Assembly: GCF_013170705.1 (NCBI RefSeq)
Contig: NZ_CP033334.1
Location: 2,023,501 to 2,087,500 of the forward strand
Length of the DNA stretch: 64,000 bases
Reading direction: 5' to 3'
Origin: Mesorhizobium loti
GTDB lineage: Bacteria; Pseudomonadota; Alphaproteobacteria; Rhizobiales; Rhizobiaceae
Shown here: positions 1 to 8,509 of the stretch, piece by piece
Layout: the number at the start of each line of letters is the position of its first letter
Numbering within the stretch: position 1 is the first letter of the stretch
Position numbers and translations under genes: made by a program
Notes under the pieces: generated by a model
What the model was told of the DNA's origin: nothing
Databases searched by the model: none
The model's input: the letters and a program-made list of their open reading frames with translations, nothing else

Positions 1-354
1 TGCCTTGAGATCGGCGAAACGGAAATGTATGGCGAGCCGTTCGCGGTGCCGGAGCCGCTGGAGACGGTGTTCATCTCCTGGTACGAGGGTGGCGAGGTGT
101 TCCGGTCCGGGCTGACCTACCAGCGCGGCGCGGGCCGCATTTTCTATTTCTCGCCCGGCCACGAGACCTATCCGATCTATCACAATGAGGGCGTGCAGCA
201 GGTGCTGCGCAACGCCGTGCACTGGGCACACAATCCGGCGCCCGCATGGTCGGGCATCACCAATGCGCCCAACGTGCCGACGGACAAGGCCAAGGAGAAG
301 ATCGTGCAGAAGGGCCTGCGCCTGCATGCCGATGGCGACAAGGGGCTTAGTTGA
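1..354 (+). CDS. thuA: ThuA-like trehalose utilization protein, 5' truncated by the window
   Basis: The reading frame is open from base 1, so the gene begins upstream; the 117 visible residues are the C-terminal half of a ThuA-domain protein (class I glutamine amidotransferase-like fold, about 260 aa when complete). Recognisable are the segment FISWYEGGEVFRSG and the motif FYFSPGHETYP, both typical of ThuA C-termini. In Sinorhizobium meliloti ThuA acts with ThuB in the catabolism of trehalose and related disaccharides through 3-keto derivatives. The stop lies 16 bases before the thuB start, so the two are almost certainly co-transcribed, with transporter genes expected upstream outside the window. 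The identity is supported by both the motifs and the neighbour. Confidence 0.85.
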   Translation, partial: CLEIGETEMYGEPFAVPEPLETVFISWYEGGEVFRSGLTYQRGAGRIFYFSPGHETYPIYHNEGVQQVLRNAVHWAHNPAPAWSGITNAPNVPTDKAKEKIVQKGLRLHADGDKGLS

Positions 355-370
355 TTAGAGGTCTGGGCTG

Positions 371-1420
371 ATGCATCGACTTCTCCTGCTCGGCACCGGC
401 GGTATTGCCGGGCATCATGTCGAGGAATTCGCAACGTTACCCGGCTGCATCATCGTCGCTTGTGTCGATCAGGTGCCGGGCCGCGCGGCTGCATTCGCTG
501 CTGCAAACAATATCGGCGACTTTTTCGAGAGCCTGGAGGCGGCGATCGCCTGGGGCGCGTTCGACGCCGCCATCAACGCGACGCCGGACGGCGTGCACAA
601 GGCAACGACGCTGGCGCTGCTGGCCGCCGGCAAGCACGTCTTCTGCGAAAAGCCGTTGGCGCCAAACCATGCCGACGCGCTGGCGATGACGGAAGCGGCC
701 GAGGCGGCCGGCGTCGTCAACATGGTCAACCTGACGTACCGCAATTCGCCGGCGATCCAGGAAGCGCGGCGCATGGTGCAGGCCGGGAAGATCGGCGAGT
801 TGCGCCACGTCGAGGCGAGCTACCGGCAGAGCTGGCTGGTCAGTAAATCCTGGGGCGATTGGCGGGTCGAGGACAAATGGCTGTGGCGCCTGTCGAGCCG
901 GCACGGTTCGACCGGCGTGCTGGGCGATGTCGGCATCCACATCCTCGACTTCGCCACCTATGGCGCCGCCCAGGATATCCTCAGTCTGCATGCCGATCTG
1001 GTGACGTTTCCGAAGGCCGAGGGCGACCAGATCGGCGACTACGTGCTCGACGCCAATGACAGCGTGGCGATGACGGCGCGGCTGACGTCCGGCGCACTCG
1101 CCACGATCGTGGCGAGCCGCTACACGACCGGACATGCCAATGATCTGTCGCTGGCGCTGCATGGCACCAAGGGGGCCGTCAAGGTCGAGACCGACGGTAA
1201 AATATCGAGCCTGTCGGCGTGCCTTGGCGCGGATGTCGACCAGCAGCGTTGGCGCACGCTGGCGCCGCCTGACGTCAAGCGCAACGCGCGCCGCTTCGCC
1301 GATGCGCTGGATAGCCGGCAGAACGGCGATCCGTCCTTCCGGCGCGCCGCCGACATGCAGAGGCTGATCGATGCCGCCTTCGAGAGTTCAGCCGCCAAGC
1401 TGCCGATTACAACAGGCTGA
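371..1420 (+). CDS. thuB: ThuB-like Gfo/Idh/MocA family disaccharide dehydrogenase
   Basis: The 349-residue protein begins with a Rossmann nucleotide-binding motif (LLGTGGIAGHH, residues 6-16) and carries the CEKPLAP motif of the Gfo/Idh/MocA family near residue 93, which supplies the catalytic-pocket lysine. A C-terminal GFO_IDH_MocA alpha/beta domain follows. Gfo/Idh enzymes oxidise or epimerise sugars and cyclitols with NAD(P); adjacent to thuA this one is best read as ThuB, which forms 3-keto disaccharides from trehalose, maltitol or palatinose. It is the last gene of the operon: the next gene lies on the other strand, and a palindromic repeat starts about 45 bases downstream. The specific substrate is inferred from context. 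Confidence 0.85.
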   Translation: MHRLLLLGTGGIAGHHVEEFATLPGCIIVACVDQVPGRAAAFAAANNIGDFFESLEAAIAWGAFDAAINATPDGVHKATTLALLAAGKHVFCEKPLAPNHADALAMTEAAEAAGVVNMVNLTYRNSPAIQEARRMVQAGKIGELRHVEASYRQSWLVSKSWGDWRVEDKWLWRLSSRHGSTGVLGDVGIHILDFATYGAAQDILSLHADLVTFPKAEGDQIGDYVLDANDSVAMTARLTSGALATIVASRYTTGHANDLSLALHGTKGAVKVETDGKISSLSACLGADVDQQRWRTLAPPDVKRNARRFADALDSRQNGDPSFRRAADMQRLIDAAFESSAAKLPITTG

Positions 1421-1464
1421 CATGGCCTCCCGACCGGCTTGTGCCGGCCAGGCGCGCTTCGGCG

Positions 1465-1554
1465 TAACTCTCTGTTTGGACGCAATTCCCAAGGGCAAGC
1501 GCTACGCGCTTGTCCCGGGAAAACCGCTGCACACTTTTCCTGGAATTGCTCTTA
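1465..1554. repeat. Partial copy of dispersed palindromic repeat A
   Basis: The stretch shares most of its sequence with the complete element at 32565-32669: taactc, then gttt-ga-cgcaattcc, then aaaaccgct-cacacttttcctgg and the terminal gaattgctct. The left terminal arm of the complete copy is missing here. It sits between thuB and the convergent small gene, and its right end supplies the stop codon of that gene. Non-autonomous palindromic elements of this kind are scattered through Rhizobiales genomes; no transposase is present. Confidence 0.75.
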
Positions 1555-1800
1555 GAACGTGCTGGGCACGATCCAGGGATTGATGCTGATGCCGAGGCGC
1601 GGGCCCTTGTCTTCGGCCTTGTTTTCCGTGGCGGCCTTCTTCTCGACCGAGCCGGTCGATGCGCAATCGAGCTTCACATTGGTCCTGGTGTCGATGCAGG
1701 TCGTGGCCGGCAGGTGCTTGACCGGCTGGGGGGCACCGGCGGCGAAGGCGGAGCCGGAAAGGGCCAGCACTGCGGCGAGGGTGAGGAGCGTCTTTTTCAT
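1552..1800 (-). CDS. Small predicted secreted protein, unknown function
   Basis: The start at 1800 gives an 82-residue protein with a clear signal peptide: MKKTLLTLAAVLALSG followed by an SAFAAG cleavage region around residues 18-23. The mature part is short and lysine/alanine rich, with two cysteines (TTCIDTRTNVKLDC) that could form a periplasmic disulfide. The frame stays open 20 codons upstream to 1860, but that extension lacks a hydrophobic start and runs into the operator-like region, so the MKKTLL start is preferred. The stop codon lies in the end of a dispersed repeat. It resembles the many small exported proteins of Mesorhizobium (for example the DUF680 type), but I cannot assign it to a family. 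Confidence 0.6.
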   Translation of the reverse strand: MKKTLLTLAAVLALSGSAFAAGAPQPVKHLPATTCIDTRTNVKLDCASTGSVEKKAATENKAEDKGPRLGISINPWIVPSTF

Positions 1801-1835
1801 CGTCAGTCTCCGATTTCGACGGTTGAATTTTTTTC

Positions 1836-1905
1836 CGTACATGTACGCTATTTCGTACAAATACGCCCGCCGATCGCGAAGTTCAAGTCAAGATCGTACG
1901 TGTAC
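1836..1905. promoter_or_regulatory. Operator-like GTAC palindromes near the tetR gene
   Basis: A perfect 12-base palindrome CGTACATGTACG occupies 1836-1847, and a related CGTACGTGTAC lies at 1895-1905, with a further TTTCGTACAAATACG between them (1851-1865). A similar TATATACGCTGTACGG is found at 2671-2686, just upstream of the TetR regulator start. TetR proteins bind short palindromes near their own genes, so these are candidate operators; the motif also flanks the promoter of the small secreted protein gene. Binding is inferred only. Confidence 0.4.
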
Positions 1906-1988
1906 AATAAATCTTTTGGTAACCAAGAATCTACCCTCGGTTGGTTCGAAAGGGTGGCGAGGAAGCATGGAAAGGAAGGAGATGTCGT

Positions 1989-2633
1989 TCAGCAGTTGAC
2001 CGGTGTGTCGGTCAGTGGCGGCACGTTCTGCGTGCTGAGTGCGGCCAGTTGGAAATCGCACATGCGTTTCACGAAAGCATGCGGGTCGCCGAAGGGATAG
2101 AAGGGAAAGGTGATCAGCAGCGAGATCGTGCCGTGGCCGACCGCCCACAGCATGGTGGCAATGGCGCGTGGATCGCCTTGCAATTTTCCGGCGGCGACGC
2201 AGGCTTCGACCCGCGTGATCAGCACCTTCATCGCCGGGTTGGCCTCGTGCATTTCTTCAAAACTCCGACCTTCCGGCGGCCTGGTCTTTTCGGTCATGAA
2301 GACGGTGCGGTATTCATTGGGGTTGCCGAGCCCGAAGGCTGCATACTCGGTCATCACCGCCTGCAAAGCCTCGATCGGATCGTCGGACGGATGCTCCTCG
2401 ATGCGGCGGGCAAGGGTCTCGAATGCATCCTCTGCCAGCGCGAACAGGATGTCCTGCTTGTCGGCGAAGTAGGAATAGACCGACATCGGCGCATAGCCGA
2501 CCCGCTTGGCCAGCTTGCGGATGGTCAGGCCCTCATAGCCTTCTTCCTGGACAAGCTTGTGCGCGGCCTCGACCAGTTCAGAGCGCAGCTCGGCCTTTTG
2601 TTTTTCGCGGCGTGTCTGGACGCTCGGCGGCAA
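1989..2633 (-). CDS. TetR/AcrR family transcriptional regulator
   Basis: The 214-residue protein has an N-terminal TetR helix-turn-helix (residues about 17-63; LTIRKLAKRVGYAPMSVYSY is the recognition region) and a larger C-terminal ligand domain with a TetR_C_33/WHG-like character (FGLGNPNEYRTVF, then GHGTISLLITFPFYPFGDP). TetR regulators of this class often sense acyl-CoA or other small hydrophobic ligands. It lies downstream of and on the same strand as the SDR-MaoC-APH genes and separates from the SDR by about 90 bases that hold a GTAC-type operator-like motif, so it probably autoregulates and controls the neighbouring acyl-CoA cluster. The ligand is unknown. Confidence 0.88.
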   Translation of the reverse strand: MPPSVQTRREKQKAELRSELVEAAHKLVQEEGYEGLTIRKLAKRVGYAPMSVYSYFADKQDILFALAEDAFETLARRIEEHPSDDPIEALQAVMTEYAAFGLGNPNEYRTVFMTEKTRPPEGRSFEEMHEANPAMKVLITRVEACVAAGKLQGDPRAIATMLWAVGHGTISLLITFPFYPFGDPHAFVKRMCDFQLAALSTQNVPPLTDTPVNC

Positions 2634-2725
2634 GATTCCGTGCCTTCCTTGGGTTGGTGCGTGGCTAAATTATATACGCTGTACGGAAACGGACAAGGGC
2701 GTCACAGGTTCCCACACGGCAGGCT

Positions 2726-3505
2726 TCAGATGGCACCGACACCGCCGTCGACGGCCAGTGCATGGCCGGTCATGAACGAGTTGGCCGGGTCGGCGGCGAA
2801 CAGGATGGCGGTGATGATTTCGTCGACCTCGGCCACGCGCCTCATCGGTACGCCCCGTGTCAGCTCGGCCAGGGCCTCCGCCTCCGGTGCGCCGGAGATG
2901 CGCACGAAGCCGTCCACCATCGCCGTCCTTGTATGCGCCGGGCAGACGGCGTTGATGCGCAAGCCCTTGCTGGCATATTCGATCGCTGCCGAGCGGGTCA
3001 GGCCGACGACGCCATGCTTGGCGGCGGCGTAGATCGAGAGTTTCGGTGCGCCGGACAGGCCGGCGGCCGAGGCGATGTTGACGATGGCGCCACCCTTGGC
3101 CGTGGACCTGAACTGTCGTTCCATCTGAGGGATCTGGTGCTTCATGGCGTAGAAGACGCCAAGCAGGTCGATCTCCAGCACGCGGCGGGCTTCGTCCGAT
3201 GGCACCTGTGGCAGGCGCACGAAACTCTGGACGATGCCGGCATTGTTGACGGCGACATCGAGCCGGCCGAATTTCCCGACCGCCAGCCCGACCAGATCCT
3301 CGGACAGTTTCTCGTCCGCGATGTCGCCGGCAAGCGTCGCCGTTTCGGCCTGCAGCGTCGCGGCGAGATCGGCGAGCGCCCTTTCGTCGATGTCCGACAG
3401 CACCAGCCGCGCTCCCTCGGCGGCGAAGCCTTTCGCGGCACCACGACCGAGCCCGCCGGTGGCACCCGTGATCAGCACCGTTGCTCCGTCAAAGCGGCCC
3501 ATCAT
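2726..3505 (-). CDS. SDR family NAD(P)-dependent oxidoreductase
   Basis: The protein is a classical short-chain dehydrogenase of 259 aa: cofactor motif TGATGGLGRG at residues 13-22, NNAG near residue 88, the catalytic Ser in IASAAG, and YAAAK (Tyr/Lys) near 159. Such enzymes reduce or oxidise hydroxyl/keto groups, here plausibly a 3-hydroxyacyl-CoA or related alcohol, given the MaoC hydratase, acyl-CoA dehydrogenase and APH neighbours. It follows the APH gene with a 9-base gap and is therefore in the same minus-strand operon. The substrate is not readable from the sequence. Confidence 0.85.
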   Translation of the reverse strand: MMGRFDGATVLITGATGGLGRGAAKGFAAEGARLVLSDIDERALADLAATLQAETATLAGDIADEKLSEDLVGLAVGKFGRLDVAVNNAGIVQSFVRLPQVPSDEARRVLEIDLLGVFYAMKHQIPQMERQFRSTAKGGAIVNIASAAGLSGAPKLSIYAAAKHGVVGLTRSAAIEYASKGLRINAVCPAHTRTAMVDGFVRISGAPEAEALAELTRGVPMRRVAEVDEIITAILFAADPANSFMTGHALAVDGGVGAI

Positions 3506-3514
3506 GGCTCCCCA

Positions 3515-4549
3515 TCATCTCTGCTCGTCGATCAGTTCCGCCGCGAGACGCGAAAGCAGCTTCACCGCCTCGCCATAGGTCCTGGCCTTTTCGGGGTTGG
3601 AGGCAGTGCCATCCAGCGCGCGCCTGTAGACACCCTGGCAGATCGCCGCCAACCGGAAGAAGGAGAAAGCGAGGAAAAAGGTCCAGTTGCCGATGCCATC
3701 CAGCCCTCGCCGGCGGCAATAAGCGGCGACGTAGGCCTCTTCGGAGGGTAACCCGAGCGCGGCGCGGTCGATACCGCCCAGGCCGCGAAAGCCGGAAGCA
3801 TGCGGCAGACGCCATTGCATGCATTGATAGGCTATGTCGGCGAAGGGGTGGCCTGATGTCGACAGTTCCCAGTCGAGCACCGCCAGTACCCTTGGCTGGT
3901 CCGGCGCGAAGATCAGATTGTCCAGCCGGTAGTCGCCATGCACAAGAGAGACACGGCCGTCATCCGCGGGCATGTGCGTTTCGAGCCAGGCGATCAGCCG
4001 GTCCATGTCGGCGATGGTGCCGGTTTCCGAGGCGCGATACTGCCCGGTCCAGCGTGCCAGCTGCCGTTCGAAATAATTGCCCGGCCGGCCGAAATCGGCG
4101 AGACCCACGGCCTCGACCTCGACATCGTGCAGGGCGGCGAGCGTGGAGTTCATGGCGTCGTAGATCGCGGCGCGCTCGTCATTGTCGCGCGCCTCGGGCA
4201 GGGCCGGATCCCAGAGGATGCGGCCGTCGAGGAAATCCATGACGTAGAACATGCGGCCGATCGGCGAGTCCTCCGCCGACAGATGCAGCATTTGGGGCAC
4301 CGGCACGGCGGTGCCGGCCAGCGCCTCCATCACGCGGAATTCGCGGTCGACCTGATGCGCCGATTTCAGCAATTGTCCGGGCGGCTTGGCACGCAGCACG
4401 TAGCGGCCGCTGGCCGCCGTCAGGAGATAGGTCGGGTTGGACTGGCCGGATTTGAACTTCTCGATTGACGCGAGCCCGTAAAAGCCCGGGATTTCCGCCT
4501 CGAGATAAGGCGCAAGCGCTGTCTGGTCGAGCGCGTTGGCGTCGCTCAT
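3515..4549 (-). CDS. APH-type phosphotransferase family protein (acyl-CoA dehydrogenase associated)
   Basis: The 344-residue protein has an aminoglycoside-phosphotransferase/kinase fold. The nucleotide-loop region GQSNPTYLL is near residue 31, the catalytic loop HGDYRLDNLIF is near 202, and the metal-binding VLDWE is near 221. The family matches the kinase-like domain of ACAD10/ACAD11, which phosphorylates 4-hydroxyacyl-CoAs in mammals; bacterial homologues sit beside acyl-CoA dehydrogenases, as here (6007-7248). The start at 4549 is chosen because its ATG overlaps the MaoC stop (ATGA); the frame remains open upstream but only as a shadow of the MaoC gene. A role in hydroxyacyl-CoA breakdown is inference by analogy. 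Confidence 0.85.
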   Translation of the reverse strand: MSDANALDQTALAPYLEAEIPGFYGLASIEKFKSGQSNPTYLLTAASGRYVLRAKPPGQLLKSAHQVDREFRVMEALAGTAVPVPQMLHLSAEDSPIGRMFYVMDFLDGRILWDPALPEARDNDERAAIYDAMNSTLAALHDVEVEAVGLADFGRPGNYFERQLARWTGQYRASETGTIADMDRLIAWLETHMPADDGRVSLVHGDYRLDNLIFAPDQPRVLAVLDWELSTSGHPFADIAYQCMQWRLPHASGFRGLGGIDRAALGLPSEEAYVAAYCRRRGLDGIGNWTFFLAFSFFRLAAICQGVYRRALDGTASNPEKARTYGEAVKLLSRLAAELIDEQR

Positions 4550-5031
4550 GCGGTCTCGGGCTGGCGTTCGATCAGGGTCAGCGTCAGCCAGCGGGCTGTC
4601 AGCGCCGGCTTCTTCGAGCCCTCGATCTCGATCGTCACGTCGTGCGCCGTCTGCACCCAACCCGAGGGCCTCACCTTGACGTCGGCCAGCACGAAACGGG
4701 TGCGGATGCGCGCGCCGGTCTTCACCGGGGCCAGGAAGCGCAGCGAATCGAAGCCATGGTTGACGCCCATCTTGCCGTTTTCCAGCGGCGGCATGGTCTC
4801 GAACGTCATCGCTGAAAGCAGCGACAGCGACAGGAAGCCATGCGCGATGGTGCCGCCGAACGGCGTCTCGCGCTTGGCCCGCTCGGGGTCGCAGTGGATG
4901 AACTGGTGGTCGTCGGTGGCGTCCGCGAACTGGTCGATCATGCGTTGCGTGACCACCCGCCACGGTGAGACGCCGACTTCCTTGCCGACACTGGCCAGAA
5001 GCACATCGAGACTGATTGGTTCCACGCTCAT
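4546..5031 (-). CDS. MaoC family dehydratase
   Basis: The 161-residue hot-dog fold protein contains the MaoC/R-hydratase signature: VTQRMIDQFADATDDHQFIH (residues about 24-43), with the catalytic Asp/His pair in DATDDHQFIH, followed by GGTIAHGFLSLSLL. MaoC proteins hydrate 2-enoyl-CoAs to (R)-3-hydroxyacyl-CoAs. The stop overlaps the start of the APH gene by four bases, so the two are translationally coupled, and the SDR gene lies 39 bases upstream. The set SDR-MaoC-APH-SDR fits beta-oxidation of an unusual acyl chain. Confidence 0.87.
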   Translation of the reverse strand: MSVEPISLDVLLASVGKEVGVSPWRVVTQRMIDQFADATDDHQFIHCDPERAKRETPFGGTIAHGFLSLSLLSAMTFETMPPLENGKMGVNHGFDSLRFLAPVKTGARIRTRFVLADVKVRPSGWVQTAHDVTIEIEGSKKPALTARWLTLTLIERQPETA

Positions 5032-5070
5032 GTCCTCCAGTTCACCTCCGGCTTCTGCGGCCGGAAAATG

Positions 5071-5886
5071 TCATTCCTTGAACAAGGTCAATCCATGCTG
5101 CACCGACTGCCCGCCGTCGATCGGCAGGATGGCGCCGGTGACATAGCTGCCTGCACGGCTGCACAAATAGAGCGTTGCGCCGGCAATGTCATCCGGTGCG
5201 CCGATACGGCCGATCGGAACGTGGCTGCCGACATGCCTGGCCTGCTCATCCGTGCCGGTGGCAAAAGCCGTCATGCGGCTCTGGAAGGGGCCGGGGGCAA
5301 AGGCATTGACGGTGATGCGGCGGGCGGCGAACTCAAGCGCGAGCGTACGCGTCAGGTGATGCACCGCGGCCTTGGACGCCGTGTAGGAATAGGCATCGTC
5401 GGCCAGCGGCTGCGTGCCCATCACGGAACCCAGATTGATCACCCGGGCCGGATCGCCATCGCTGGCGGCGGCTTCGAGCAGCGGCAGCAATTCGCGCGTC
5501 AGATGGAAGACCGCGGTGACATTGACGCCGAAAACCTTCGCCCATGCCGAATAAGGGAAATTTTCCAGCGGCGCTCCCCAGGAAACGCCGGCATTGTTGA
5601 TCAGAATATCGAGTTTTCCGGTCCGCGCCTTGACCTCGGCGACGAGTGCGGCGATGCCAGCCTCACTCGAGACGTCGCCGGCAAAGCCCTCGGCCCGGCC
5701 TGGCGCGCCAAGCCCGTTCAGTTCGGCGGCGACCTTGATGCAATCCTCGCCCTTGCGCGAAGCGATCATCACGCCGGCGCCGGCTCTCACCAACGCCGTT
5801 GCCGCCATGCGGCCGATGCCGGTTGCCGCTCCCGTTACCAGCGCTGTCTTGCCGGCCACGGAAAACAGCTCGTCGAGATAGGCCAT
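5071..5886 (-). CDS. SDR family oxidoreductase
   Basis: Classical SDR of 271 aa: TGAATGIGRM (residues 18-27), NNAGVSW near 97, a catalytic Ser in LGSVMG and YTASKAA (Tyr/Lys) near 173. The C-terminus VTGAILPIDGGQSVQHG is typical of the 3-oxoacyl-ACP reductase/gluconate 5-dehydrogenase group. It is the first gene of the minus-strand acyl-CoA operon and is divergent from the acyl-CoA dehydrogenase across a 120-base promoter region. The exact substrate is undetermined. Confidence 0.86.
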   Translation of the reverse strand: MAYLDELFSVAGKTALVTGAATGIGRMAATALVRAGAGVMIASRKGEDCIKVAAELNGLGAPGRAEGFAGDVSSEAGIAALVAEVKARTGKLDILINNAGVSWGAPLENFPYSAWAKVFGVNVTAVFHLTRELLPLLEAAASDGDPARVINLGSVMGTQPLADDAYSYTASKAAVHHLTRTLALEFAARRITVNAFAPGPFQSRMTAFATGTDEQARHVGSHVPIGRIGAPDDIAGATLYLCSRAGSYVTGAILPIDGGQSVQHGLTLFKE

Positions 5887-6006
5887 TCCAATCCTCCACG
5901 CTTCGCCTCGTCGTCGGGCAAAGAGTTCGCGTTGACAAGGCTATCCGAAGTACGGTCATCCTTGCCACGGGTAAAATGCCCGGCCTGCATGAAGGGTTAG
6001 CGACCG
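5887..6006. promoter_or_regulatory. Divergent promoter region between SDR and acyl-CoA dehydrogenase
   Basis: The 120 bases separate two divergent transcription units of one functional cluster. On the plus strand a TTGACA hexamer stands at 5932-5937, followed by a GTACGG at 5950-5955 that matches the GTACGG half-site near the tetR gene. A convincing -10 hexamer could not be fixed, so promoter positions remain tentative. Confidence 0.35.
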
Positions 6007-7248
6007 ATGACGGAGATGAATCTCGGCATGACCGAGCGGCTGAAGCCGATCCACGCCCGCGTCGCGGCCATGGTGCGCGACGAGATCATGCCGCTCGACA
6101 AGGAATTCCTGGGCGAAGTGGGCAAGGCAGGCGACCGCTGGGTCTACAGCGCGCGCCAAAGCGAGATCCTCGAAGGGCTGAAGAAGACCGCAAGGGAGCG
6201 CGGCCTGTGGAACTTCTGGCTGACCGGCTCGGATCGCGGCTACGGCCTTTCCACTGTCGAATACGCCTATCTGGCCGAGGAGATGGGCAAGGCGCATTTG
6301 GGCGCCGAGACCTTCAACTGCTCGGCGCCCGACACCGGCAACATGGAAGTGCTGGAACGCTACGGTTCGGCCGACCACAAGAAAACGTGGCTGGAACCGT
6401 TGCTCGAGGGCAAGATCCGCTCGGCCTATCTGATGACCGAACCTGACGTGGCATCATCCGACGCCACCAACATTTCGATGCGTTGCGAGCGGCAGGGCGA
6501 CGACTACGTCCTCAACGGCGAAAAATGGTGGGCGTCGGGCGCCGGCGACCCACGCTGCGCCATCTATATCGTCATGGTGCGGACCGGTGGCGACGAGGAA
6601 CCGCGGCACCGCCGCCATTCGATGATCCTGGTGCCTTCGGACACAAAGGGCGTGACCAAGGTTCGCGCCATGCAGGTTTATGGCGACGATGACGCGCCGC
6701 ATGGCCACATGCACCTTCGCTTCGACAATGTCCGGGTCCCGGCCTCGAACCTCGTTCTTGGCGAGGGCAGGGGGTTCGAGATCGCGCAAGGACGGCTCGG
6801 CCCCGGCCGTATCCATCACTGCATGCGCGCCATCGGCCAGGCCGAAATGGCACTGGAGATGCTGTGCCAGCGTTCGGTGCGACGCGAGGCCTTCGGCCAG
6901 CCCCTGGCGAAACTCGGCGCCAATTTCGATATCATCGCCGAATGCCGCATGGACATCGAGATGGCCCGGCTGCTCTGCCTCAAGGCGGCGTGGATGATCG
7001 ACCAGGGCGATGCGCGCGCGGCCGCCCCCTGGATCAGCCAGATCAAGGTTATCGCGCCGCGCGTCGCGCTGAGGATCACCGACGAGGCGGTGCAGATGTT
7101 CGGCGCGCAAGGCATCAGCCAGGATACGCCGCTGGCGCGCTCATGGACGCATCTGCGCACGCTGCGTCTCGCCGACGGGCCCGACGCCGTGCATCGCCGC
7201 CAGGTGGCGCGGACTGAGCTGAGGAAATACACGCAGGAGAAGATTTGA
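6007..7248 (+). CDS. Acyl-CoA dehydrogenase family protein
   Basis: The 413-residue flavoenzyme shows the three ACAD domains: helical N-terminus, a beta domain with AYLMTEPDVASSDATNISM (near 140, FAD-contacting), and a C-terminal helical domain with RREAFGQPLAKL and QMFGAQGISQDTPLAR. It catalyses alpha,beta-desaturation of an acyl-CoA, passing electrons to ETF. Its closest functional class is the long-chain ACAD10/11-like group that partners with APH-type kinases, matching the kinase encoded at 3515-4549. The ATG at 6007 is kept; a second in-frame ATG lies three codons later. The following MDR gene is 53 bases downstream and is likely co-transcribed. Confidence 0.9.
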   Translation: MTEMNLGMTERLKPIHARVAAMVRDEIMPLDKEFLGEVGKAGDRWVYSARQSEILEGLKKTARERGLWNFWLTGSDRGYGLSTVEYAYLAEEMGKAHLGAETFNCSAPDTGNMEVLERYGSADHKKTWLEPLLEGKIRSAYLMTEPDVASSDATNISMRCERQGDDYVLNGEKWWASGAGDPRCAIYIVMVRTGGDEEPRHRRHSMILVPSDTKGVTKVRAMQVYGDDDAPHGHMHLRFDNVRVPASNLVLGEGRGFEIAQGRLGPGRIHHCMRAIGQAEMALEMLCQRSVRREAFGQPLAKLGANFDIIAECRMDIEMARLLCLKAAWMIDQGDARAAAPWISQIKVIAPRVALRITDEAVQMFGAQGISQDTPLARSWTHLRTLRLADGPDAVHRRQVARTELRKYTQEKI

Positions 7249-7301
7249 GCAGCTCGGCCCGCCGCATTCGCGGATTTCGCTGACAACCAAGGAGTGTGAC
7301 A

Positions 7302-8339
7302 ATGACCATTCCCTCCGAAATGAAGGCGCTGCTCCTGGTCGGTGACGGCTACACCAGGACGCCGAGCGGCAGCGTGCTCGAGGCGATGGAGCCCTATCTC
7401 GAACGGGGTAGCATCGCGGTGCCGGCGCCTGGACCGAGCCAGGTGCTGATCAAGGTCAGCCTGGCCTCGATCAATCCCTCCGACGTCGCCTTCATCAAGG
7501 GCCAGTACGGCCAGCCGCGCGTCAAGGGCCGTCCGGCTGGCTTCGAGGGGGTCGGCACCATCGTTGCCGGTGGCGACGAACCTTATCCGAAAAACCTCGT
7601 CGGCAAGCGCGTCGCCTTCGCCACCGGCCTCAGCAACTGGGGCTCGTGGGCGGAATACGCCGTCGCCGAGGCAGCGGCCTGCATTCCGCTGCTCGACACG
7701 GTGCGCGACGAGGACGGCGCGGCGATGATCGTCAATCCGCTCACCGCGATCGCCATGTTCGACATCGTCAAACAGGAGGGCGAAAAGGCCTTCGTCATGA
7801 CCGCCGGCGCCAGCCAGCTCTGCAAGCTGATCATCGGCCTCGCCAAGGAGGAAGGCTTCCGCCCTGTCGTCACCGTGCGGCGCGACGAGCAGATCGCGCT
7901 GTTGAAGGAGATCGGCGCTACCCATGTGCTCAACGAGAAGGCGCCGGATTTCGAGGCCACGCTGCGCGAGGTGATGAAAGCCGAACAGCCGCGCATCTTC
8001 CTCGATGCTGTCACCGGGCCGCTGGCTTCCGCCATCTTCAATGCCATGCCGAAACGGGCGCGCTGGATCATCTATGGCCGGCTCGACACGGACGCCACGG
8101 TCATCCGCGAGCCCGGCCAGTTGATCTTCCAGCACAAGCATATCGAAGGCTTTTGGCTGAGCGAATGGATGCGGCAATTCAAGGAGCGGCGCGCTCCCGC
8201 GATCCTGGAAGCGCAGAAGCGTTTTTCCGACGGACGCTGGTCGACCGACGTCACGGCCGTCGTGCCGCTCGCCGAGGCAATCGCGCGGGTGCCGGCGGAG
8301 CTCGCCAAGCCCAATGGCAAGGTGTTCATTCGGCCTTGA
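7302..8339 (+). CDS. Zinc-free MDR (quinone oxidoreductase-like) reductase
   Basis: The 345-residue protein is a medium-chain dehydrogenase/reductase. The GroES-like N-domain has INPSDVAFIKGQYG and GFEGVGTIV, and the Rossmann part has VMTAGASQLCKLIIGLAKEE. The cysteine cluster of the structural zinc is absent, placing it with NADPH:quinone or enoyl reductases. The start at 7302 has an AAGGAG ribosome-binding site seven bases upstream; an in-frame GTG at 7296 overlaps that site and is less likely. It probably reduces an enoyl or quinone intermediate of the acyl-CoA pathway, by context only. Confidence 0.82.
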   Translation: MTIPSEMKALLLVGDGYTRTPSGSVLEAMEPYLERGSIAVPAPGPSQVLIKVSLASINPSDVAFIKGQYGQPRVKGRPAGFEGVGTIVAGGDEPYPKNLVGKRVAFATGLSNWGSWAEYAVAEAAACIPLLDTVRDEDGAAMIVNPLTAIAMFDIVKQEGEKAFVMTAGASQLCKLIIGLAKEEGFRPVVTVRRDEQIALLKEIGATHVLNEKAPDFEATLREVMKAEQPRIFLDAVTGPLASAIFNAMPKRARWIIYGRLDTDATVIREPGQLIFQHKHIEGFWLSEWMRQFKERRAPAILEAQKRFSDGRWSTDVTAVVPLAEAIARVPAELAKPNGKVFIRP

Positions 8340-8509
8340 TGCCGTTCGAAGGAGTGCGGGAGCGCGAAATAGAAGGCTTTCCGAACACCTTTCCCAGCGA
8401 GGTCGTTGCAATGCCTGACCATCCGCGACGTCCCGCGAAGTTGATGGCCGCGTCTTTCAGCCCCCTATGCCGTGCTGCTTTGTCCGTGATATGCCGCCGC
8501 CATCGAATA

